Origin: Moringa oleifera | Taxonomy: Eukaryota > Streptophyta > Magnoliopsida > Brassicales > Moringaceae | DNA length: 64,000 bases | Direction: 5' to 3' | Assembly (NCBI GenBank): GCA_021397835.1 | Contig: JAJFZO010000287.1 | Coordinates: 1,428,501 to 1,492,500, forward strand | In this document: positions 24,829-34,630 of the stretch, in pieces | Numbering within the stretch: the stretch's first letter is position 1 | Layout: every line of letters begins with the position of its first letter | Translations under genes and position numbers: made by a program | The notes under the pieces: model-generated | Database searches by the model: none | Seen by the model: only the letters and a program-made list of their open reading frames with translations | Told to the model about the DNA's origin: nothing

Positions 24829-25096
24829 ACATCTTTTACTTGAAAACATATTATCTAACAAAATTAAGGCACTAGCATATCAATTACATTGTCACCACAT
24901 AACACATAATTAACACCATTAATTTACTAATTTAATGGCCTCTTTTTTACATATAAAAACACTTCACACCATAATTATTGCTACATTCCTTGAAGTTTAA
25001 GATCCACACCATAAAAAACTTCACAGCAAGCATTCCAAATGAAACCAAACAGTACCACTTAATAACTTAAAACCCAGCAGGAAGAGCACAAGATAT

Positions 25097-26551
25097 CTAA
25101 TCATCAGTGCCCAGAAGAGTGAGCAGGAAGGTCTTGTAATCCCCAGAAGTCTCCTTGGCCACAGCATGAGCAAGGGACTCACTGTTTTTCTTGTAATAAA
25201 GCTCCTTGATCTCCTTCAGGTCCTTCTCTGCCCTTGTAACGATCACTCGAGTCAGTGCATCCTCATCAGTTCCCAACTTCTTCATTGCATTCCGCAACAC
25301 CTAATGCACAGAAATGAAGAGCCCAAGTTCATAAAGGGAACTTATATTTTAATTGAACAAAACTGGTAGATGCCAATAGATATTACCTTCTCAAAGTACT
25401 TTCTGGGACCAGTGATGCACCTAATGGCTGTTAGAAGCAACACTGCAAGCTCATCCTTGGGATGACCCAACAAGTCCTGCAGAATGGGAAAATGAACATT
25501 AACTGGCTACATCAGAAGTTTGACCTCATATTATGGGGTGAAAGTTCCGTTTTACCTTGGTGATGGAAATGCCATGATCATCTCTGTAGCGGTTGAAAGT
25601 TGCCAGGAGCTGTGTTTTGCTCCTTGTGCTCACGATTCTTATCACTTCATCGTGATTAAAAGCCTTGTGTTTGATGGAATCGTGAAGAACATCAGCTTCA
25701 GTGTCTGCCAATCTGGTATTGATCTCTTCACCATCATACCTGAATGCACTCACTAATGCAACCAGGAGCTGCAAAGTAACCATAAACATTTCTGATTCAT
25801 TACACAAAGTTAACAGGTCGGAAAGAAGAACAAAAGAGAAAAGGTAACTTGCCTTGCGAATATCACCAGATGTATGAGCAGCCACATCTTCCTCCAGGGA
25901 ATGCTTGTAGCGCAGTTGGTAGGCCCTCCTCACAGCAAGGAGCTCTTCCGGAGATGAGACACATGCAATTTCAACTAGCACATTTGGGGTACTCTTCTTA
26001 ATGGCCACATTAGCCAAAACAGCATCCCTATCTACTGGATCCAATATCCATCTATAGACAGCTCTCTATATATTCACATAAATCAACCCTTGTTAGTATT
26101 ACAGAAACATTCTTCGTAATCAGGCTGATCTGTATAAAGAGAAAGGATGATAATGGAGATGGTAGAGTGCATATTATTACCTCAAAATCTCCTTTGAGCT
26201 CAGATTCAAGCCGTTTGATAAGATCTTCCTGGAAGAGACCCTCATAAGCTAACCTGATTTGCTTCCTCTGAGCTGCATTTCTATGACCGAGTATGGCAAT
26301 TATAGCGTCCTCATCAGTCCCCCATCCTATCACAAATGTTATTTAGATGAACAATAATCAGTTGAACAAACTCTCATGCATAACTTTCATCCATAAACTA
26401 ACCAGAGTAGCTACTACCTTAATTAAGTCACCTAATCAACATATATGTATATGAACTGAATTTAATGAATTGATAAACCTTTGCAAGCCTTTCGAAGCGC
26501 TTCTGCATCTTCAACAACAGAAATCTCATGAGGAGCAGTGAGGGTAGCCAT
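25097..26551 (-). CDS. Annexin D8-like, copy B (proximal-promoter form), six exons
   Basis: Exons in transcript order are 26551-26479, 26326-26181, 26065-25853, 25768-25556, 25476-25387 and 25300-25097. They total 939 nt and encode 312 aa. Ca2+ loops are GWGTDED (repeat I) and KLGTDED (repeat IV), and His39 is retained. Compared with copy A, identity is uneven. Exon 6 differs at 2 of 67 residues and the last 44 residues of exon 3 are identical, while exon 4 differs at 12 of 71 and exon 5 at 8 of 30. Intron 3 again has a GC donor. A second first exon lies upstream at 28079-28151. Expected to be a Ca2+-dependent phospholipid-binding protein; the D8 assignment is by recalled family pattern. Confidence 0.92.
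25769..25852 (-). other. GC-AG intron 3 of annexin D8-like copy B
   Basis: The boundary is CGCAAG|GCAAGTTACC with acceptor TTTGCAG|CTCCTGG. The first ~20 intron bases match copy A, although the intron is much shorter (84 versus 236 bp). Confidence 0.88.
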
Positions 26552-28078
26552 TTCACACCAATATTACTCAATAATATCTTTGCCTCCGAAGGCTTTGTCT
26601 ATCACTCTTATTTATACAACTATAGGTTCAGAAAGACATTGTAAGTCAGGTATTTCTTTTTAAAATAAAATATCGACACCCTGTTGAGTGTTTTCACTTT
26701 ATTGGGTGGTATCACCTGTGTTTTAGTTGGTTTTGTATAAATAATTAATGGGTTTTGAAAGGCAGGAAAGATTATTTGGAAGCCTACATTAGCCTTTTTC
26801 GGTATATATGTATTCTCTGTACACAGGCTGCTAAACTAAAATGTTTATTTTATCTATGCCAATTCCTACCTTACCCACCACAAACTGTCCATATCTGCGT
26901 ACTCAGCCAGAAATTCCAAAATGCTGACAGATCACTCACACTGTGATTTTCCATTTTGTGGCAAAATCACTGTTGGGTGGGCCTTCACCAACAATATCAT
27001 TCAATGAATCAGGAATAATTTAATTTATTTAAGATGTTTGAGGTAAGTTCTCAATCACTCTCAATCTGCCCTTTACAGCAACATAAGTTGAAAACTCACA
27101 GAACCATCATCTGCAAAATGTCCATGTAGGTAAGGGTGGGTGGGGGGGGGGGGGACTCTCGAGGCCTTTGGTGTTTATTAGTCACTGAAAGTTCCAGGAA
27201 AGCTCTTCCTGGGTACCAACTCAAGATTAATTATCAAAATGTTTGAGCACTAAGCATGGTTTTGATTATCAAAATATCCATTTATTTGTAAACCATGCGT
27301 GCAGCAAAGCATTCAATAGAAGCATAGTTATCATCAGCAAAAGGTTCAGAAGAAAACAAAATGATACTAAGATGTGGATATGTACATGCCAATGGTGACA
27401 CAGCCTGCCACATTGGGCTCCCTGTAAGGCCTTTGATATAGAGAGAAGATATCACATTCTTTTAATTTTAAAGAGACATAATTTAATAAAATTAATAATT
27501 TAAATAATTTTATTTATTTTTTACATTAATATTATAACTTATTTGAAATATTTTTATAATTTTTTATTTAAAAATTCAGTATAAAAACTTAGACCAATAA
27601 TGAATTTTTGTTATGACTATTTTTTTAAAGAATTAAATAATAAAAAATATTTTTTAAAAAAATTATTATAATTTTATTTAGTCAAAAACCAATAAATTGC
27701 ATTTATTAAATAATTAATTTATTTCAAATTAAGGGTTGAAATGAAAAAGCTTCTGTGAGACCAGTCAACCCAAAACAAAGAAGCAAAAATAGACTAGAGA
27801 GCTTCATTGGCTGTCATTTTGACGGCCTGAATTGACCCGACCTTTTTCAATCTCGGACCCAAGAAAGCACAATGACGTCAAATTTGAAACAGTAATTGAA
27901 TCACTTTGATCGCTTTCAGCTCTTACCAGCTCTATTCATACGAAAGACGAACTAACCGCAGCATTTCGAGTTCATCATGAAATCAAAAACCTTAAACGCA
28001 TGATCTTCAACAGATATGGAAATCAGAGCTGTCCCTGAAATCAGATAAGGAAAATCAGAGTGTAGCGAAGATTATTAC
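26552..28078 (-). other. Spacer between proximal and distal first exons, copy B
   Basis: This is homologous in parts to 20213-21908, with the copy-A relic-exon region largely deleted here (about 27120-27220). It includes a run of 13 G at 27142-27154 and an AT-rich stretch at 27460-27720. No further gene was found. Confidence 0.5.
26609..26616 (-). promoter_or_regulatory. TATA box, proximal promoter of annexin D8-like copy B
   Basis: TATAAATA on the minus strand lies about 58-65 bp upstream of the ATG at 26551. Confidence 0.55.
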
Positions 28079-28151
28079 CTTTACAAGCCTTGTAAATAGC
28101 TTCAGCGTCTTCAACAGCAGAGAACTGATTAGGAACGACGAGGCTCGCCAT
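28079..28151 (-). CDS. Distal alternative first exon of annexin D8-like copy B
   Basis: The ATG at 28151 opens a 73-nt exon encoding MASLVVPNQFSAVEDAEAIY plus KACK and one base, ending at AAAG|GTAATAA. It splices in frame to exon 2 at 26326. It has the same length and phase as the proximal exon and closely resembles the distal exon of copy A (identical MASLVVP start). Retention of an intact frame and donor in both duplicates supports use as an alternative first exon. Confidence 0.8.
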
Positions 28152-28230
28152 TGTAAGAACTCTCTCGATTTCTTTCTACGAAAACTGATTGCAGAATTGA
28201 TGTGAAGCAAAGAGAGCAATCTCCACTGCC

Positions 28231-28238
28231 TATTTATA
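28231..28238 (-). promoter_or_regulatory. TATA box, distal promoter of annexin D8-like copy B
   Basis: TATAAATA on the minus strand lies about 80-87 bp upstream of the distal ATG at 28151, in the block conserved with copy A. Confidence 0.7.
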
Positions 28239-29103
28239 GCAGTTTCTGAAACCCAACATCGAAGTCATCGCCAGCTCACGCTATTATCATGTTTTACCTT
28301 TGGACATTTGTGCATATACGTTACGTGCGTTATCTGTACGTGAACAGAAAATAGATACAAGTACAGATGAAAAGAAGCAGCCTCGCTTTATTCTCTTCAC
28401 TTCAAATTTGAAATTCTGAAACAAAAAAGCAAAAACCAGCCAATTGTTTTTCCAATTCCTACAGTTCTGCGTTACAGAAGAAACGTGTTAGGTGCTGTCG
28501 TCTTGCGTTAATATTGCATGCCATCTCTGCATGTCAGAAGACATATCTGATTCTCTGGCAATCAAGCACTGTCCGTCTTCATTGTACTATTTAATAAAAA
28601 TTATCTGATCAAATTCAAAGAATTGGAGGTGACGCTGGAATTGTCTTCCCGATGATCAACTTTTGAGATTCCGTGGAATTCATATGTATTTTCTTTTCCA
28701 AAGTTGATTGATTTATATGTTGAACCGATAATTTAATTAAGCACCCAAATCAGATGGATTCTGACGTGAAGGCACCGATTAAGCATCACGATGCTTTGGG
28801 AATTGTTTATCTGATACTTTGATTTACCAAACCTTCTTCCTGTTGAAGCTTAGTAAGAGCTTTAAGAGCATGCGTGGGTCCACTTGGTTTCATAAATTTT
28901 TAAAGAAAATGTTTAATTGATTTTGATACAATGCTTAATAATATCCCTCAGTTATTTGTTTTGTAAACTTTTTTATGATGATTTTTTTAAATACTATTCA
29001 AAAAATTTTTAAATTGTTTCAAAAGTAGTTGAATGATGCACGTTAAAAATTTGATTGCATAATTTAATTAAATAATATAATTTAATTTAAAATATAAAGA
29101 TTT

Positions 29104-29560
29104 TATAAAATTTTAATATTTATTTTATATTATTAACTAAATTTTTATATTAAAAAATTGATAAATTAAATCATAATTTATCAATTTAATTTAAATTAAA
29201 TTTTATTAAAAATAAAATTTAAAAGTATTTAAATTGAATATCTTGTAAAATATATTTTGACTTAAAATATTTTATAAATATTAAAAAATATTCAAGCTAT
29301 CGTTATAAAAAATTTTAAATTTTTTTATTATTAAAAGTATATTTTTTAAAAAAATTATAATATCAAAATTTATAAAAAATAAATCATGTATTGAAAATTA
29401 TTCAAATTTAAGGATGGACCTAAAATAAAGTCATTACTTCATTTGAATTATTTTAAAATTTTCAACAATAAAAGCACCTTTAATATTTCAGAATCATTTA
29501 AGTTAAAGTCTAATTTAAATTAAATTAAAAAATTAAATTTTGATTTTTTACTTTTTATAT
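29104..29560. mobile_element. AT-rich MITE-like element, 3' end eroded
   Basis: It begins TATAAAATTTTAATATTTAT followed by a TTATATTATTAACTAAA block. The interior parallels 22510-22995, but the closing inverted repeat is not clear. The right boundary is approximate. Confidence 0.45.
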
Positions 29561-30616
29561 CTATGAAATCATAGCACAAAACTAACATCATTAATGTTAT
29601 AATGTATTGCTGAAGCCAATATATAGCCATGATTAATAATAGAGAAAAAGGAAGCCACGCTCCAACAAAAGCAAATTCAATTATCAATTATGTTATGAGA
29701 ACAAAGACAAATAATTAAGACCATACATATGTTACATCTTTATCTTCCTATTCATCATATATGTTTTTTCTTGTTTTTTTCTACAAATTAAAATTATATA
29801 TTGTTTTAATAAGCATAATATTAAAAAAAAAAAACACCGCAATTAAGTTTTTGTTAAAAACACATCAACACTTAACCATTTTACTTTCCTTACAGAATTT
29901 TGAAGTCTCAAGAAATTTATTAGGTAATGAATATTTTTTAAAATACAATTTAATTGAATTTATTAAATGAAGAATCAAATTCAGAGTGAGCTGTTCAATT
30001 ATACTCTAAAAATTAGAATCAAAATTTAGTTCACACGTTTCCTTTGACATGAAATCAGAATGATCATGAATACTTACAAATTTATTTTAATTAATAAATA
30101 TATCATGAAAATATTTGTAAGCCTTAAATTTTAAAATTTTTTAATTAATTATAAAAAAATAAGATAATATGATCGAGATGAAATGGGTCCGTGTAATGTA
30201 TGGCTTCAGACCTTCCTTGAACTTTATTCAAGGACGCTGGATGTCTGACTTTGGGCCTTACTCCAAATGGGCTTTGATCAAATAAGTATTTAAAAAATGT
30301 TTGGATAAATAAATGTTTATATTTAATATAATAAAATAATTTTATATTAAAATTTTAAATAAATTGACAAATAAATGTTTTGTACTTCAATTTTATGTGC
30401 TTACATAAAAAATGATTAAAATTTTAATTTAATAAAAGCTACTAAAAATATTTTACCAACGAATTTCCTTAGCGTTTTGTAATCTATGGCTGTCATGTGT
30501 TGAAATTTTGTTATGTTTAATAATTTTTTTATTAGGCATGCATTTGTGCATGTGAACAATGCCTACCTTATAGTCTTCCTATAATGGTTATGTTTGAAAT
30601 ACGTGCAGCAATTTAC

Positions 30617-30688
30617 GACCCCACGGCCCAATGGATAAGGTGTTGGTCTACGAAACCAGGGATTTTAAGATCGATCCAAATGGAGTCG
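30617..30688 (+). pseudogene. Degenerate tRNA-Arg (ACG anticodon)
   Basis: The 72-nt stretch follows plant tRNA-Arg(ACG). It has a 7-bp acceptor pair GACCCCA/TGGAGTC with one mismatch, a D-arm GGCCCAATGGATAAGGTG, and an intact anticodon arm TTGGTCTACGAAACCAG with ACG in the loop. The T arm is damaged: TTAAGATCGATCCAAA replaces the usual stem with a TTCGATC loop, is one base short and mispaired. The B box (GGTTCGANTCC) reads AGATCGATCC. Probably not transcribed or stable. Confidence 0.65.
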
Positions 30689-33600
30689 ATTTCACTGATG
30701 AATTTTAACTTTCTCCTTTGTATCTCACTTTAGTTGTGTTCATGCACATTAATGGCCCACATAATGTTACCCAATCAGAATTCTGGGCTAAGCTCAAACA
30801 CTGCATCATTGCATCCTCAAATTACCTTTGGCATTTATTTTTTAAAAACATTATTTTTTAATTATATTTATCAAATTAAACAGGTAAATAGGTTAAAAAT
30901 TTTAAAATATGATTTTTTATTTTAAAAATAAATAACATGAAAAAAATTATTTATATATATATAACACAAAATCTAATATGTTTCGTACCCGTTACTGCTC
31001 AGGTATATAGTTTTAGGTAGCTGCATAAATAATGTTCCACTTTTGGGATGAAGAATAGTTAGTTTGGTGATAAGTTAGGTACATTTATAAATTCATATTC
31101 AGCATTTAATTCCTTTAATGAGGTGACTTAACAAGTATTCATTCCTGAGTAGATAGGAGTTTCCACCTGCTACACCAACATCAACAACATTTCATTATTG
31201 AAAAAAGAAAAACTCATATAATTATAATTATATTTATTAATTTATATATAATTATAATTCTCCGAGACATATTTAACGTGATATATTACTTGAAAAAGTT
31301 AATCTTGTGACATTTTTTCATCTAAATTAAAAAAATATTTTCCTTATAGTCTTAATGATTTGTTTAAGGCATGGTGCACTTAATTTGTGTCAAGAATTCA
31401 CACAATTCAATACAGGAAAAAAACTTAGTGAGATATGGAATTGTGGGCTTAAATTGATTCTTATATCATTTATTACCCGTTTCAGATATTCAACTTTTAA
31501 AAGCAAGATATTTATTTAACAATTTTTTTTAATGTACATCAAATATGAGATTTATTTTAAAATTTTATTTTCAACATTGGGTTTTAGTATTAAAAATAAT
31601 AAATATTATTAAATAATTTAAATATATTAATAATTAATATGATTATTTTGTTTTATTTTATTTTTCAAAACCAAACTTATTTATTAGTCCGACCATGAAA
31701 TTGACTTTTATAGAGCCCTAAATCTCTGCTATACCTCACTTTTCACATGCTGTGTTTATCTGACCATTGAATCCTTGCCTTGTCTCATGCAAAAATCTTG
31801 AGATTAATATCATAATGCTTCGTAGAGATATTCGACACTACATCCCTCTCGGGTGTATATCTTATTGATTTTTCGAGGGCAACCAGAGTCTATCATAAGA
31901 ATTATTTGAGTCTAATTAAATTTGGTAAGTAATATTGATGTTTTAAGATTAATTTTTATGATAATAACTTTAATTAAGATATTAATATATTTTTATTTAA
32001 ATTAAAAATTATTTACAACTTTAAATTTTATTTTGTCTCTTCAATTAAATTTTAACTTTTAAAATATTTTCAAACAAATATTAATATATTAATTTTACCT
32101 TTGAACTTTGATTTAAAACGATCGTAAAAAATTAATGATATTTTTATTGTTGAAATAATTAAAAATTATTGAAATAAATTCTACGCTTTATTTTGATTTT
32201 ATCTCTTAAATTTAAATAATTTTGACTAACAATCTTTTTGTTATAAATTTTTTTAAATATTTGGTATTATAATTTTTTAAAAAATCTTTCTATTACTCAT
32301 TTTAAATTTTTTTGATTGATAATTTGAATATTTTTTTATATTTTAAAAAAAATTTAAGTCAAAATTTATTATAAAATATCTTTAATTTAAATATTTTTAA
32401 TTTTTAAATTTTTTATGAGGATTCAATTTGATTTAAATTGATAGATTGAGATTTGTTTAGATATATTTTGAAAGTTAGAGTTTGATGGAAGAAAAAGTGA
32501 AAATTTTAGGATTTTAAATTTTTGTATTTTTTATTTATTAATTTCAAATTTATTACTATATAATAATTTACGTAAAAAAAACAAATAGTTCGCTAATAGT
32601 GTTGAATATTATTTTGAAATTTTTCCCCTTTTTTTTAAAAAAAAAATCATGAATATCTATCTCTTTGGATCCATTTAGAATGCTAGATAAAATTGGATTA
32701 TTTCAATGTGAATGAATTGTATTTTGTTGTACTTAGTGTTGCTATATGTTTCCCATTGAATAAGATAATAATAATCCAAGATAGAATTAATAATCTTGAT
32801 TTATGTTTAAAATAACTTAGAATTTGAATAAAAATATCATAATTTAATGTTTATTATAATTATGATTTTTGAAAAAAATATATATCTACATTTATTTAAT
32901 TTATATTATTTATCTTAATCGATGAACATACCAAAGATTTTTCTTGGACTATGGACAATCAAAAACATTCCTTTTAACCAATCAAAACTCAAATTATTTA
33001 TCTAGATTAACAATCTTATCTTTTTTACATAATTTTATATGAAATAAATATATATAACCTTATAGGAAGTGTTTTTTTTAAATCAAAATTAATTAATTAA
33101 GTGATTTTAACTTTGTTTGTTTTAGTTAATTATATAAAAAGAACATGTTTTTTGTTTATTATCTCAAATCAAAAACTTCAAAATAAATTGTATTTATTTG
33201 ATATTTATATTTTTATTAGATTTTTAATGTCAATTTTTTATTTATAATTTTTATTAATATTAATAATTTTGTATATACATGTGATATACATGTAACTTTT
33301 TACTAGTGTAATTATTTTAATATTTTTTAAAAAATATTATTAAAATAAATAAAATATATTTTTTCTCATTAAACTTAGTCAAAATATGTAAAATATAAAT
33401 AATTTAAAAAATAAAAAATATTTTATTTATTTTGATAATATTTTAAAAACGTATTATGATAACTATACAAATAAATATTACATATATATCACGAGAATAT
33501 ACAAAACCCTTAATATTCACAAAATTATAACAAAAATATAAATTTTAAATAAATATAATTTTATTTTTTATAAATTTTGATTTGAAATCATAAATAAAAA

Positions 33601-33974
33601 ATATATTTTTTTATATAATTAATTTTTTTATTTAAATTACTTTTTGAAGAACAATATAAATGTAACGTTGTCATTGGTTTTAAAAAGAAAAACAAGTCAA
33701 TGTACCAAGTTATCATTTTTTTTTTTAACGCTTCATAATTTGTGAAATCCATTATTCAAACAATCAAGGGAATCATTTAACCACTTATTTTGTTTTTGTG
33801 TGCGTTGGTTGAAACCCACCTTGCTGCAAAGAGATTCCCTCTGAAAAAAATTCGCAAGTAATTAAAAAACTTGATCATGATTTTTGTTTGAAAACAAAAA
33901 TAAAAGTTGCTATTAATTTTTTAAAATTAAAAAAATGTGTTCGAAAATTGGTTGCACATAAAGAAAGATGAGCA

Positions 33975-34630
33975 CACTACAAAAAAGAAAAAAAGAAAGA
34001 AAGAAAGAAAATATCATTTACCAATGCCACTTTTTATTGTTGGATAAAATCCATTAATATAAATAATGATAAATTTTTTAATAACATATCATTATTATTA
34101 ATGCACAATAAATTCATTAATGTATGTCATACATATAATAATTGTTTTTACTATTTATCATTAAAATATGTGATATATATTGACAGACAATAATTTGTGT
34201 TACTAATTCTTAGTATATATTAATGGTTGTTAAGCGCATCACAGTAAATGTGTAATCTATAATGTCGAATAACTTTGCATGTCATTAAATATTTAACATA
34301 TAATGATAGTATTATATTATTCGTCAGAAAATATTTTCTTACATCGATGAATTTCTTTGTTCATTATTAAATCTCTAATATCTACTGGTGAACATTTATA
34401 TTTATCATTAAATATCAAATATATAATGATGAATGTTTCACCTATATTGACGGATAATTTCGTCAATCAATAAATATGTACTTATGAATATTTTTATGTG
34501 TAACTAAATATTCAATTATACTTACGAATTTTCTATTTCTGCAAGCATTGGTAAATATGCTTCACATATATTGACGGATATTCTTATTTGTCAATAAATA
34601 TTCATTATATTGATTGATTTTTTTTAAGTC
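33975..34630. mobile_element. Possible CACTA transposon end with subterminal repeats (truncated)
   Basis: CACTACAAAAAAG at 33975 matches the usual CACTA-superfamily terminus. It is followed by an AAAG microsatellite and about 0.6 kb of recurring short motifs (ATATTGACGGATA, CGTCAAT, ATTCATTAAT, TAATGATGAA), reminiscent of CACTA subterminal repeats. I did not find a matching inverted terminus or a transposase, so it would be a non-autonomous or truncated element. Confidence 0.4.

Larger units (their letters stand above)
22261..24979. other. AT-rich spacer between the two annexin D8-like units
   Basis: This contains AT-rich inverted-repeat elements (22510-22995, a reversed and less clear relative near 23160-23640, and 24380-24828). 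Traces of the duplicated upstream sequence remain near 22440-22490 and 24150-24230. No gene was found. Confidence 0.55.
24980..28560. repeat. Segmental duplication, copy B (annexin D8-like gene plus both promoters)
   Basis: Colinear with 18320-22260, in direct orientation about 6.6 kb away. The spacing of the two first exons is preserved (1.60 kb here versus 1.77 kb in copy A). Confidence 0.85.
28570..33974. other. AT-rich intergenic DNA
   Basis: About 5.4 kb of very AT-rich sequence. It holds an AT-rich element (29104-29560), a decayed tRNA-Arg (30617-30688) and a reversed relative of the AT-rich element near 31990-32460. Open frames here (for example 29761-29970 and 30734-30925) are short and composition-driven. 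No protein gene is supported. Confidence 0.55.

Noticed and set aside
27142..27154. Run of 13 G
   Set aside because: Simple homopolymer in a region homologous to non-G sequence in copy A; likely slippage, no further structure.
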